A stretch of DNA of 63,404 bases from assembly GCF_002008345.1 (NCBI RefSeq), contig NZ_MRAE01000017.1, forward strand, positions 1 to 63,404, in the 5' to 3' direction. The position numbers and the translations under genes are program-made. This DNA is from Clostridium tepidum. GTDB taxonomy: Bacteria > Bacillota > Clostridia > Clostridiales > Clostridiaceae. Below, piece after piece: positions 29,633 through 38,487 of the stretch. Position 1 is the first letter of the stretch. Each line of letters starts with the position of its first letter. The notes below the pieces were generated by a model. That model saw nothing but the letters and a program-made list of their open reading frames with translations, was not told the DNA's origin and ran no database searches.

Positions 29633-30874
29633 ATGTATATAAGCATGGATAAAGTTTTAAGATCTATATCTATAGCCTTAGATTTAGCTGAAATGAGTTC
29701 TATAGGAAGCAATAGTATAATAGAAGATGTTACTAATATCGATTACTCAAAACATCTATTTCTAAATCACTCTCAAAGGACATGCTATATCTCTTTATGC
29801 CTAGCTAAAGCTTTAAATATAAAAGGTACTCATTTAGAAGAATTATACGTTTCTTCCCTATTGCATGATATAGGCGCTACAAATTTTCTTTCTAAAAGTC
29901 ATTCCAGTAATAAATTTATTTTAGGACATTGTCTTACTGGTTCGGAGATAACTAAATCCTTCCCTATTTTTAATAATATATCTAATTTTATACTATATCA
30001 TCATGAAAATTGGGATGGAAGTGGTGCTTTAAAAATAAAAAAAGATCATATTCCCTTGCAAAGTCAAATAATAAGACTAGCAGATTTAACAGATCTTTTA
30101 TATAACAATAATATACCATCCTACTCACAAAAAATACATATAACAGATTGGATTAAAGAAAATAAAAATAAAATCTTTTCTTCTGAGGTTGTAGAAGCAT
30201 TTTTAAAAGCATCTTCTACAGATATGTTTTGGTTAGATTTAGAGAATACTAGTTATTTAAAATACATTTTAGATAAAGTTAGTCCTATATATAATTATGA
30301 ATTAGATTTATATAAATTTATGGATATAGCTTATATATTTTCAGAAATAATAGATAATAAAAGTGCTTTTACTGCTGAACATTCTAGAAATATTGCTCAA
30401 CTTTGTTACAAAGTAGGTAAAGCTATAGGATATGATGAAACTAAATGCATAAAATTAAAAATAGCTGGACTCTTACATGATATAGGCAAATTAGCTATAC
30501 CAAAAGAAATTTTAGACAAAAACGGACCTTTAAATAGAAATGAATTTTCAATTATAAAATCTCATGCTTACTATACTAATATAATTCTAAATAGATTCGG
30601 TGAAGTTGGTGATATAGGATTTTGGGCATGTAACCATCATGAAAAATTAAATGGTAAGGGTTATCCTAGAGGATTAACTGAAAAAGAATTATATCAAGAA
30701 GATAGAATTATATCAGTCTGTGATATATATCAAGCTCTAATAGAAGATAGACCTTATAGAAAAGGAATGGATTTTAAAAAAGCTTTTTCTATATTAGATA
30801 AAATGGTTTCAGAAGGATTGCTATGTAGCAAAGCTGTATACTATTTAAAAAAAGCTATAACACCAAATAACTAA
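29633..30874 (+). CDS. Tandem HD/HD-GYP domain protein (probable c-di-GMP phosphodiesterase)
   Basis: HD-GYP enzymes break down cyclic di-GMP. The 413-residue protein has two HD-type halves. The first (about 40-190) keeps HSQRT, LLHDIGA and HHENWDGSGAL but lacks GYP. The second (about 240-410) has HSRNIAQ, LLHDIGKLAIPKEIL, and the complete HHEKLNGKGYP with RIISVCDIYQAL. So the second half should be catalytic and the first may be regulatory. The ATG at 29633 follows GAGGAG (29620-29625); the open frame extends 5 codons further. It is a single gene, divergent from the ZnuA-like lipoprotein. Confidence 0.9.
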   Translation: MYISMDKVLRSISIALDLAEMSSIGSNSIIEDVTNIDYSKHLFLNHSQRTCYISLCLAKALNIKGTHLEELYVSSLLHDIGATNFLSKSHSSNKFILGHCLTGSEITKSFPIFNNISNFILYHHENWDGSGALKIKKDHIPLQSQIIRLADLTDLLYNNNIPSYSQKIHITDWIKENKNKIFSSEVVEAFLKASSTDMFWLDLENTSYLKYILDKVSPIYNYELDLYKFMDIAYIFSEIIDNKSAFTAEHSRNIAQLCYKVGKAIGYDETKCIKLKIAGLLHDIGKLAIPKEILDKNGPLNRNEFSIIKSHAYYTNIILNRFGEVGDIGFWACNHHEKLNGKGYPRGLTEKELYQEDRIISVCDIYQALIEDRPYRKGMDFKKAFSILDKMVSEGLLCSKAVYYLKKAITPNN

Positions 30875-31000
30875 AGTTGTTTTTAATCTATCTTTGTGCT
30901 ATAAATATTTTGAGGTAAAACATATTAACTATATAAAAATTTAATGGTTATAATATTTAAGCTCTTTTAATATTATAACTACATTTTTCGAGGTGATTAT

Positions 31001-31459
31001 ATGGAATTTATAGTTGACTCTATAAATAAAACTATAGATATAGGTAATTTTATAGGGAAACATTGTAATGCAGGAGATATCTTATGTCTAAATGGGGACT
31101 TAGGTGCTGGTAAAACTCACTTATCTAAAGGAATCGCTAAAGGACTAAACATTAATGATAATATAACTAGTCCAACTTTCAATATAGTAAATGAATATAA
31201 TGGAAGATTAAAACTATATCATTTTGATGTATATAGAGTAAATGATCCTGATGAAATAGAAGCTATTGGATTTGATGAATACATATTTGGCGAAGGTATA
31301 AGCATTATTGAATGGTCTGATTATATAGAAGATCTTATTCCTGCAGAACACATGGATATAAGAATAAATAAACTACCTGAAATGGGAGAAAACTATAGAA
31401 AAATAACAATAAATTACTACGGTAATAGATATAATTATATAAAGGAGATAAAAATATGA
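31001..31459 (+). CDS. tsaE: tRNA t6A synthesis ATPase TsaE
   Basis: TsaE is the ATPase that resets the TsaB-TsaD complex during t6A synthesis. The 152-residue protein has the Walker A GDLGAGKT at 32-39, ITSPTFNIVNEY and the HFDVYR segment typical of the family, and a late IIEWSD motif. The ATG follows GAGGTG. It overlaps tsaB by 4 bp and is the first gene of the tsaE-tsaB-rimI operon. Confidence 0.97.
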   Translation: MEFIVDSINKTIDIGNFIGKHCNAGDILCLNGDLGAGKTHLSKGIAKGLNINDNITSPTFNIVNEYNGRLKLYHFDVYRVNDPDEIEAIGFDEYIFGEGISIIEWSDYIEDLIPAEHMDIRINKLPEMGENYRKITINYYGNRYNYIKEIKI

Positions 31460-32169
31460 AAATATTAAGTATAGATTCTGCTACAGAATGCGCTAGCTGT
31501 TCTGTATTAGATGAAAATAAATTATATGGTGAAATAAATTTTAACTATAAAAAACAACACTCTACTATATTAATAAATATGATAGATACTTTACTTAAAA
31601 ACATAAATTGTAATATATCTGATATAGATGGTTTCGTTATATCTAAAGGACCGGGATCTTTTACAGGATTAAGAATAGGCGCTGCAACTGTAAAAGGGTT
31701 AAGCCAAGGCACAAAAAAACCTTTTATTTCCGTATCTTCTTTAGACAGTTTAGCTTTTAATCTAGCTTTTACAGAAGGTATTATTTGTCCAATGTTAGAT
31801 GCCTTAAGAGGAAATGTTTATACATCACTATACAAATTTGAAAATAACAAATTACAAAGATTAATGGATTACAATGTAATATCTATAGAAAATTTATTAG
31901 ATATACTAAAATCTAAAAATGAACCTATAACCTTTATTGGTGATGGAATTTTTAAATTTAAAGATACTATTTTATCTAACATTAGTAATGCAAAATTTGC
32001 TCCTACTAATTTAAACTTAGCTCGTTCTTCCTCTTTAGGTGAACTTGGATTGCATTTATTAAAAGAAGGATATAAAGATGATATATATACTTTTTCTCCT
32101 TTGTATATAAGAAAATCTCAAGCTGAAAGAGAGTATGAAAAAAAGATAGGGATGAAAAATCATGGATAA
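31456..32169 (+). CDS. tsaB: tRNA t6A synthesis protein TsaB
   Basis: TsaB is the catalytically inactive ASKHA partner of TsaD in the bacterial t6A complex. The 237-residue sequence begins MKILSIDSATECASCSVL. It contains SKGPGSFTGLRIGAATVKG (about 66-84), which is the most conserved TsaB segment, and a MLDALRGNVYTSLY motif. It overlaps tsaE by 4 bp and rimI by 8 bp, so all three are likely translationally coupled. An AAAGGAG site lies inside tsaE. Confidence 0.96.
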   Translation: MKILSIDSATECASCSVLDENKLYGEINFNYKKQHSTILINMIDTLLKNINCNISDIDGFVISKGPGSFTGLRIGAATVKGLSQGTKKPFISVSSLDSLAFNLAFTEGIICPMLDALRGNVYTSLYKFENNKLQRLMDYNVISIENLLDILKSKNEPITFIGDGIFKFKDTILSNISNAKFAPTNLNLARSSSLGELGLHLLKEGYKDDIYTFSPLYIRKSQAEREYEKKIGMKNHG

Positions 32170-32620
32170 AAAAAATTTAATTGTACTCCCCTTTTCTATA
32201 GAGCATGTGGATGATGTAATGGAAATAGATAACTTAAGTTTTTCTGTACCTTGGAGTAGAAACTCTTATGAAACAGAACTTAAAAATAAATTTGCAAAAT
32301 ACATAGTTGTGGTAAATAAAAAAACTGATAAAGTTTTAGGATTTGCAGGAATGTGGCTTATAATAGACGAATGTCATATAACAAATATAGCAGTACATCC
32401 TAATTATAGAAAATTAGGTATAGGAAATATTTTGATGAATAAAATAATAACTATTTGTAAAGAACGTAATATAACTGGTATAACATTAGAAGTTAGAGAA
32501 TCCAACACCCCAGCTAAAAATCTTTATTACAAATATGGATTTAAAGATAGTGGCATACGAAAAGGTTATTATGCTGATAATAACGAGGATGCATTATTAA
32601 TGTGGAAAACTGATCTATAA
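32162..32620 (+). CDS. rimI: Ribosomal-protein N-acetyltransferase RimI
   Basis: This is a 152-residue GNAT acetyltransferase. The acetyl-CoA pyrophosphate loop reads VHPNYRKLGIGNILM. ECHITNIAV is the beta-4 strand, and a late segment contains NLYYKYGFK. RimI acetylates ribosomal protein S18 and is often encoded beside tsaB, as here. It is the last gene of the tsaE-tsaB-rimI operon and is followed at once by repeat copy 3. Confidence 0.93.
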   Translation: MDKKNLIVLPFSIEHVDDVMEIDNLSFSVPWSRNSYETELKNKFAKYIVVVNKKTDKVLGFAGMWLIIDECHITNIAVHPNYRKLGIGNILMNKIITICKERNITGITLEVRESNTPAKNLYYKYGFKDSGIRKGYYADNNEDALLMWKTDL

Positions 32621-32666
32621 ATATATGCCTAAAACTATATATATATTTAACACAAAGAGGGTATCT

Positions 32667-32918
32667 AAAAATAGCTTTAATTTTAATATAGTAAACATAA
32701 ATAATATACATATGAATAATCTTTAGTAGTTCTAAATTTGACGGTATTAAAAATTTTTGTACTTCCTCATAAAACATGAGGAGCTAGTAGTGAAGACAAG
32801 CATGACGCCTCTACGAGTAAAAAATTTTTAACAGGGTCAAATTTAGAACTACTTAGCAAAATAAAGTGCTTTATAAATGTATTATTTATATTTACAGTTT
32901 TAAAATTAAAGCTGTTTT
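32667..32918 (+). repeat. Structured intergenic element, copy 3
   Basis: This is the third copy of the family, again in plus orientation, between convergent rimI and tyrS. The outer arms pair (32667-32706 with 32881-32918). The inner stem is a perfect 18 bp (32725-32742 with 32836-32853). The core has CCTCAT/ATGAGG and CTAGTAGTG/CTCTACGAG. Compared with copy 1, several base pairs have changed on both sides and kept pairing. No ORF is present. Confidence 0.8.
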
Positions 32919-32940
32919 AAGATATAGTCTCTTTTATCCA

Positions 32941-34164
32941 TTACTCTACAACTATTCTATTAAAATTCTTTTTGCCTCTTCTAATCATTATTCCATCTTT
33001 AGTTATATGTTCTTCTGTTAACACTAAATTTATGTCAGTAACTTTTTCATCATTTAGATAAAGACCACCTTGTTTTATTAATCTTCTAGCTTCACTCTTA
33101 GATGGGAATATTTTGCATTGAACCAGTATATCCACTAGTTGACTATTTAGCTCATCTTTACTTATATTAACTGTAGGCATATTACCTAAATCTTTAGCAT
33201 TTCCACCAAATAAAGCTTCCGCGGCTATTTTTGCTTTTTGTGCTTCTTCTTCTCCATGTATAAGCTTAGTAACTTCAAAAGCTAATACTTTTTTAGCTTC
33301 ATTTATTTCTGCACCTTTTAATGCTGAAAGCCTTCTAACTTCATCCAGTGGTAAGAAAGTTATTAATCGTAAGCATTTTTCTACATCTGCATCTGCTACA
33401 TTTCTCCAATATTGATAAAACTCATATGGTGATGTTTTCTCAGGGTCTAACCATAAAGCACCACTTTCTGTTTTACCCATTTTCTTTCCTTCGCTATTAG
33501 TTAAAAGTGTAAATGTCATACCATAAGCTGCTTTACCTTCTTTTCTTCTTATTAAATCTACACCAGCTAATATATTAGACCATTGATCATCTCCACCTAA
33601 TTCCATAACGCAATTATATTTTCTATTTAATTCTAAGAAGTCATAACCTTGCATTAGCATATAATTAAATTCTAAAAAAGATAATCCTTTTTCTAATCTA
33701 CTTTTAAAACATTCTGCTGTTAGCATTTTATTTACTGAAAAATGAACACCTATATCTCTTAAAAACTCTATATAATTTAAATTTAAAAGCCAATCAGCAT
33801 TATTTACCATAATAGCTTTGTCATCTGAAAAATCTATTATTTTTGCTAATTGCTTTTTAAAACAATTACAATTGTGTTCTATTTGTTCCTTTGTCATCAT
33901 CTTTCTCATATCTGTTTTTCCAGTAGGATCTCCTATCATTCCTGTTCCTCCACCTACTAGTGCTATAGGTCTATGTCCTGCTTTTTGCATATGAGCCATG
34001 ACCATCATTTGAAGAAAGTGACCTACATGTAAACTATCTGCTGTAGGATCAAAACCTATGTAAAAAGAAATCTTTTCTTTACCCAAAAGCTCTCTTATTT
34101 CTTCTTCATGTGTTAATTGTTTTATGTAACCACGTTCCTTTAATATGTCATATACATTACTCAA
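32941..34164 (-). CDS. tyrS: Tyrosyl-tRNA synthetase
   Basis: This class I synthetase charges tRNA-Tyr. The 407-residue protein has the HIGH-type motif HVGH at 46-49, the tyrosine-pocket segment [12 protein letters not shown], a KMSKS-type KKMGKTESG near residue 230, and a C-terminal S4 RNA-binding domain ([22 protein letters not shown]). An ATG follows AGGAGG-like sequence. No T-box motif is seen upstream, unlike trpS in this window. Confidence 0.98.
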   Translation of the reverse strand: MSNVYDILKERGYIKQLTHEEEIRELLGKEKISFYIGFDPTADSLHVGHFLQMMVMAHMQKAGHRPIALVGGGTGMIGDPTGKTDMRKMMTKEQIEHNCNCFKKQLAKIIDFSDDKAIMVNNADWLLNLNYIEFLRDIGVHFSVNKMLTAECFKSRLEKGLSFLEFNYMLMQGYDFLELNRKYNCVMELGGDDQWSNILAGVDLIRRKEGKAAYGMTFTLLTNSEGKKMGKTESGALWLDPEKTSPYEFYQYWRNVADADVEKCLRLITFLPLDEVRRLSALKGAEINEAKKVLAFEVTKLIHGEEEAQKAKIAAEALFGGNAKDLGNMPTVNISKDELNSQLVDILVQCKIFPSKSEARRLIKQGGLYLNDEKVTDINLVLTEEHITKDGIMIRRGKKNFNRIVVE

Positions 34165-34260
34165 TCTTCATTCCTCCTAATCTTAGTTCTTTTTTTTAGT
34201 ATATATTGAAAGCTATATTTTATCAATATTCATATATAAAATGATTTATATAGATAAAAT

Positions 34261-34332
34261 ATTATCATAAAAATAATTATTTATTTTATGATAATTAAAG
34301 CTATTGAAAGTTACCTTATCAATAGCTTTAAT
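34261..34332. repeat. Two abutting inverted repeats between tyrS and the P-loop gene
   Basis: The first stem pairs 34261-34272 with 34284-34295 (12 bp). The second pairs 34294-34307 with 34319-34332 (14 bp). The two overlap by 2 bp. They probably end the leftward P-loop gene, but a mutually exclusive pair of RNA structures ahead of tyrS is possible. Confidence 0.5.
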
Positions 34333-34395
34333 GTATAATATATAAAATTATTTTTTATTTATATAAAATAAAAATTGTTTTCAACTTTATAACCT

Positions 34396-34803
34396 TTATG
34401 CTACATATTTTTTTATAATCTCCGGTATATCCTTCTCTTCATTTATACTTATATAAAAATTAACATTATACTGTTCCCCAATATCCTCCAAGGCGCAAAA
34501 TAATTGTGCCGCATCATATACACTCTTGGTTATAATATCAAAAAGCCCATCAATATATACGCTTTCAATATCATAATCTTTTGATAAAATGCCGCACAAA
34601 AATCCATAAAAACTCTCACAATTATTAATTTTAAACTCTGAACTATCAATTAACCTTATTTGACTATCTAGCTGAAACATAGCGCTATTATCCTCATCGA
34701 TATAAACAATATTACCCTTTTTAAACTTAACCTCCTCATTGGCCATATTGATCATAGCTTTTGTTTTTCCTGATCCTCTCTGATCACAAAAAACTTGAAT
34801 CAT
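34396..34803 (-). CDS. Small P-loop protein of unknown function
   Basis: This 135-residue protein opens MIQVFCDQRGSGKT, a nucleotide-binding loop whose first residue is D instead of A or G. A later hydrophobic strand ending in an acidic residue (SVYIDGLFD, about 83-91) could be Walker B. It is too short for a helicase or kinase with its own catalytic domain. A GTG at 34810-34812 lies inside the ribosome binding site, so the ATG at 34803 is the likelier start. Codon use is slightly less AT-rich than neighbours. It sits between tyrS and the AlbA_2 gene. Function unknown. Confidence 0.6.
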   Translation of the reverse strand: MIQVFCDQRGSGKTKAMINMANEEVKFKKGNIVYIDEDNSAMFQLDSQIRLIDSSEFKINNCESFYGFLCGILSKDYDIESVYIDGLFDIITKSVYDAAQLFCALEDIGEQYNVNFYISINEEKDIPEIIKKYVA

Positions 34804-34937
34804 CTTTACCACCCCTTTTTAAATATTTAGGTGAACTCCTTACCTTAAATTATATAGCAATTAACAATGTTTTTCAATAATTTTTTGAATATTTTTAAAA
34901 TAAAAAATAGTCTATTTTTTTACATTTTCAATGTTTT

Positions 34938-36095
34938 TTATCTGTTTTTCTTATATAATTTATTTATCCCAGGAAACATAACTTTAAAACAATTTTCCTT
35001 AAAAGAATTTATAAAAACAACTTTTCCCCTCCCTCTAAATGCTTTTTTCATTCTTCTAAAACCATTACCAGATTTTACAAATCTATTTTTATCATCTAGA
35101 GTTATTAACTTTTCATATATCCACATATTTCTTTTTAGTGTATTAAAAGAACTCATATTGTTATCTCTTAAAAGGCAACCAGGACTTATTATACTAATAG
35201 TTTTATAATCTATTAAAACTTCTATTTCTTCATAAAATATAGAATAATCCCTATATAGAACAGCATTATTTATGGCTTCACATATAGCATCTATCGGATA
35301 AGACTTTGGCAAAATATTCATCAATATATCTCTAGATTTATCTATAATAGTCAACAAATCTCCCTGAATTATATTAACTTTATCATATTTTTTATTTATA
35401 TTATTAATTATTTTTATTCTATTATGAGATAAAAATATGTTGTTTTCTTTGCAAAATATAAGTAATCCACCTAAAGAGCCTACAAACTTTCCCCTCTCTT
35501 TATCATAATTTATTATAGATGCCTTTTCCATCATACTTATTCTATTATCATCATTAATTGCTACTCCTACGGACTTAAAATACTTATCTACTAAAAATAT
35601 ATCCATATCTTTTTCATCACTTTTAACTATAGAACATAATTCAATATTTAAACTTAAATTATCCTGAAGTAAAGATATAATCTCCTCTTTTCTCATAGTA
35701 TCTGTTGTAGATCCCCTTCTTATATAAAAAACACCATTTTCTCTTATCTGATAAGGTTTTTGATCACTATCGTATATATTAATAATAGCTAACTTTTTCC
35801 CATAGTATTCAATCATTTCTAAAGAAATTGGTACAGGTGGTTCTATTCTTGAACTTATAATCTGTTGAATTTGTTCCTCTGTAAAATCTATATTTTTTAT
35901 ACCAACTATATTTTTAGTTTTATCCTCTATACCTATAATAATATATCCTCTTCCACCCTTAGAATTAGCAATAGCAGAAACATCCTTTGCAAGTTCTTTT
36001 TTACCACTCTCTGTATTAACATCTATCATTTGTTTAAAGTCTAATTTTAATCCTTCATTTCTTTTAATTAAACTAGCCAATTTTTTTTCATCCAT
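34938..36095 (-). CDS. AlbA_2 (Schlafen-type) ATP-binding regulator-like protein
   Basis: This 385-residue protein has an N-terminal AlbA_2/AAA_4 domain: EGLKLDFKQ near residues 14-22, AIANSKGGRGYIIIGIED (42-59), and GVFYIRRGSTT. The middle resembles the winged-helix and HATPase-like region of the same family (AICEAINNAVLYRDYS). Family members are often called transcriptional regulators or RNA-binding proteins, but few have known functions. It is a single gene upstream of the P-loop gene on the same strand, with a 134-bp gap. No phage or defence neighbours are seen. Confidence 0.75.
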   Translation of the reverse strand: MDEKKLASLIKRNEGLKLDFKQMIDVNTESGKKELAKDVSAIANSKGGRGYIIIGIEDKTKNIVGIKNIDFTEEQIQQIISSRIEPPVPISLEMIEYYGKKLAIINIYDSDQKPYQIRENGVFYIRRGSTTDTMRKEEIISLLQDNLSLNIELCSIVKSDEKDMDIFLVDKYFKSVGVAINDDNRISMMEKASIINYDKERGKFVGSLGGLLIFCKENNIFLSHNRIKIINNINKKYDKVNIIQGDLLTIIDKSRDILMNILPKSYPIDAICEAINNAVLYRDYSIFYEEIEVLIDYKTISIISPGCLLRDNNMSSFNTLKRNMWIYEKLITLDDKNRFVKSGNGFRRMKKAFRGRGKVVFINSFKENCFKVMFPGINKLYKKNR

Positions 36096-36372
36096 AGCAC
36101 TACTCCTAAAATACTTATAGCTGATAATATATTATATACATTAAAACCTATTTATATTTTATATTTTAATGTATTTAATTTAATATTTAAAGGGTTCAGC
36201 GAACAATGTATAAAAATTAGGACTATGCTATCGTTTTTTAGCCATTTATATATGGAATTTAAACATAATTTTAAAATTTGCAAATAACTTAATTAAAGAT
36301 TTTGTGAAAAGAAGTAGAACAAAATTATCCTTTAGTCAATTTTATTTCTCGTAAAAAATTATAATAATATCT

Positions 36373-36936
36373 CTATTTTATACTTTTCATTAAATTTGAT
36401 TTTTTTAATGTTTTCCCTAATGGCAATGCTATTGCAATACCAACTACAGCTTGAGCTATATTAGATGGTATATCTTTTAAAGCTATTAATAACGCCTGAT
36501 TTAAAGTTGCACTCTCAAGCATTATAAATCTAGCTATTATAGCTCCTGCTAAATAATATGCAGTTATCATCCAAAATCCCGCTATTATAAATCCTAATAA
36601 TTTTATAGATAAATTTTCTTGTTTCTCTTTATTTTTACATATTATTGTTCCAGCTATAAATGCCATTAATCCTTTTATTATTATAGTGAAAGGTACCCAA
36701 ATTAAATATCCACTTATTATATCTGCCATTCCCATTCCTATAGCTGATGATAAAACTCCTTTTTTTCTTCCCAAAAGTAATACTGATAAAAGTACCATGC
36801 TATCACCTAAATGAGTATATCCAGCATATGTTGGGACTTTTATAGTAAAAGTAACAACACATATTATTGCCGCCATAATGGATACTTGTACTATATCTAA
36901 TATATTAGTATTATACATAACTTTTTTGTGTTCCAT
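36373..36936 (-). CDS. ECF transporter S-component (vitamin family)
   Basis: This 187-residue membrane protein has about six hydrophobic helices and the S-component pattern TYAGYTHLGDSMVLLSVLLLGRKKG followed by GMGMADIISGY and IIIKGLMAFIAG. S-components bind a vitamin-like substrate and share a common energising module encoded elsewhere. The substrate (perhaps a pyridoxine or pyrimidine precursor) cannot be fixed. The ribosome binding site AGAGAGGG precedes ATG 36936, and a long palindrome (36954-36988) lies directly upstream. Confidence 0.8.
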   Translation of the reverse strand: MEHKKVMYNTNILDIVQVSIMAAIICVVTFTIKVPTYAGYTHLGDSMVLLSVLLLGRKKGVLSSAIGMGMADIISGYLIWVPFTIIIKGLMAFIAGTIICKNKEKQENLSIKLLGFIIAGFWMITAYYLAGAIIARFIMLESATLNQALLIALKDIPSNIAQAVVGIAIALPLGKTLKKSNLMKSIK

Positions 36937-36953
36937 TATAATCCCTCTCTTTA

Positions 36954-36988
36954 ATAAATACTTTATATATAGTATATAAAGTATTTAT
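36954..36988. promoter_or_regulatory. Palindrome upstream of the ECF S-component
   Basis: A perfect 15-bp inverted repeat (36954-36968 with 36974-36988) closes a 5-nt loop. The right half, ATATAAAGTATTTAT, recurs exactly at 37294-37308. It sits 18 bp ahead of the S-component start, where an operator would act. No regulator family is recognised. Confidence 0.45.
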
Positions 36989-37092
36989 ATTTTTTTAAAA
37001 TGTAGGGATACACTATTTAAATAAATTTTATTATTATTGGAAAAGCTATATTAATATATAAAATAAAATTTATTACTAAAGGAGATGACTCG

Positions 37093-37248
37093 ATGAATAT
37101 CTTAAAATGGATAACATCAATTATCCTTATTTTTTCACTTATATCCTTTATGTTTAAATTAGGTATTACTTTTATAAATTTTCTTTTATTACTTGCCACA
37201 ATAATTTTTATAGTTGACATATTTGTTGGAAGAGAAAAAGTAAAATAA
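37093..37248 (+). CDS. 51-residue lmo0937-type membrane protein
   Basis: A short gene with a strong AAAGGAG site (37077-37083) and ATG at 37093. The product MNILKWITSIILIFSLISFM... has two hydrophobic segments joined by a short Lys/Gly turn and ends in GREKVK. This fits the small lmo0937/DUF5670 family of membrane proteins, common in Firmicutes and of unknown role. A rho-independent terminator follows directly. Confidence 0.75.
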   Translation: MNILKWITSIILIFSLISFMFKLGITFINFLLLLATIIFIVDIFVGREKVK

Positions 37249-37255
37249 TTATATC

Positions 37256-37286
37256 TTGCAGTTGTTATAATTCAACTGCAATTTTT
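37256..37286 (+). terminator. Terminator of the 51-residue membrane protein gene
   Basis: TTGCAGTTG (37256-37264) pairs with CAACTGCAA (37273-37281), followed by five Ts. Confidence 0.88.
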
Positions 37287-37423
37287 AACATATATATAAA
37301 GTATTTATTAAATTAAGCTTAAATAAATATTTTTATATATACATTTTTTTTTACATATTATATAATTTATTAATGAAACATTAATTTTTTTTTAATTTTA
37401 TTAACAATGAAAGGAGAATATCA

Positions 37424-38416
37424 TTGGCTAAAAATAAAAAAAGATCTTTATTTATGAGTAAATGTAAATTAAGTTCTATTTTATATTTCTTGGACAAGTA
37501 CTATTCAATAATTATAGGTATTATAACTTTATTTCTCTTTATAAGATCTATTAGTATCCCTAATTTATCTGAAGATTATAAGTTTTACTTACTGTTACTA
37601 GCCATTGCTACTCTTACGGCTTATAAAGAAATTAGAAGAGATGTAAAAATAATACCTTTTTTAATACTAGCTATTCCTTTTTTACTCTTTATAATGTACA
37701 TAAATAAACATGGGTACGAATTTTGGGGAAAAATGTTAAGGTGGCAAATAAATAGAGATATAGTAATAGATCTTAACCCATCATTTAAAAATATACCTTT
37801 TAACGATGCTGGCTTTGCACGAATTTTTCAAACTGAAACTCTTACTTGGTTTTTCAGATTAGTTTATAATAATGGTTTCGTTGTACCAGCTTTGATACCT
37901 ATGTATAGAGCAGCTTTATGTAAAGATTTTAGAAAAATGATTCGCTATACTCTATCTGCTCATGTACTACAAATTTTTTTAATAACTCCATTTTATTTGA
38001 TATTCCATTTACAAGAAGTTTGGTATGTAAATGGACATCCTGATGGACTGGCTAGGAACTTAAGCCCACAAGCTGCTGCTGGAGTTACTTTAAATTGTTT
38101 TCCTTCAATGCATACATCTATAGCTTTTGCTATGTTTTTGGTTGTATTACATGAAAAAGATAAAATATTTAAATATATATGGTCATTTTTTTGTTTATCT
38201 GTAGTATACTCTACAATGTATTTAGAAATTCATTGGGTTATAGATGTATTGGGAGGAATAATATTAGCTTTTGTAACTGTAAAATTAGTAGATTTTATAT
38301 TAGCTAAAGGAAGAAACTTATTAACAAATATACTAAATAAGTTTTATTATAAAAAGCCAAAAGAAACAATATGCTTAGATAATGTATTAATAGGAAACTC
38401 TACTTCACTATATTAA
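37424..38416 (+). CDS. PAP2-superfamily membrane phosphatase/phosphotransferase
   Basis: This 330-residue polytopic protein has the PAP2 active-site pieces NCFPSMHTSIAFA (about 226-238) and EIHWVIDVLGG (about 266-276), with the catalytic histidines in SMHTS and IHWVIDV. Several hydrophobic helices precede and follow them. It resembles the inositol phosphorylceramide synthase-like PAP2_3 branch, which moves or removes phospho-headgroups of lipids. It starts with TTG (37424), supported by AAGGAG (37411-37416) and a 7-nt spacer. It is a single gene convergent with prfC. Confidence 0.85.
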   Translation: MAKNKKRSLFMSKCKLSSILYFLDKYYSIIIGIITLFLFIRSISIPNLSEDYKFYLLLLAIATLTAYKEIRRDVKIIPFLILAIPFLLFIMYINKHGYEFWGKMLRWQINRDIVIDLNPSFKNIPFNDAGFARIFQTETLTWFFRLVYNNGFVVPALIPMYRAALCKDFRKMIRYTLSAHVLQIFLITPFYLIFHLQEVWYVNGHPDGLARNLSPQAAAGVTLNCFPSMHTSIAFAMFLVVLHEKDKIFKYIWSFFCLSVVYSTMYLEIHWVIDVLGGIILAFVTVKLVDFILAKGRNLLTNILNKFYYKKPKETICLDNVLIGNSTSLY

Positions 38417-38422
38417 TTTAAT

Positions 38423-38463
38423 AAAAAATGATACTTAAAAATATAATTTAAGTATCATTTTTT
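38423..38463. terminator. Bidirectional terminator between PAP2 gene and prfC
   Basis: A perfect 17-bp stem (38423-38439 with 38447-38463) with A-tract and T-tract ends. It serves two convergent genes. Confidence 0.9.
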
Positions 38464-38487
38464 TATTATAGAAATATTAATTTATCT

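Noticed and set aside
32541..32777. A leftward 78-residue frame across rimI and repeat copy 3
   Set aside because: It runs through the rimI coding end and the repeat arm and has no start site.
15197..32918. CRISPR array from the three repeats
   Set aside because: The copies are 8-10 kb apart, 250-300 bp long and have no short spacers between them.
34261..34332. A tyrosine T-box ahead of tyrS
   Set aside because: No GGTGG-CCGCG core or specifier loop is found between tyrS and the next gene; only two abutting hairpins are present.
37017..37220. A leftward 67-residue frame
   Set aside because: It lies opposite the rightward 51-residue membrane gene, which has a strong ribosome binding site and terminator.
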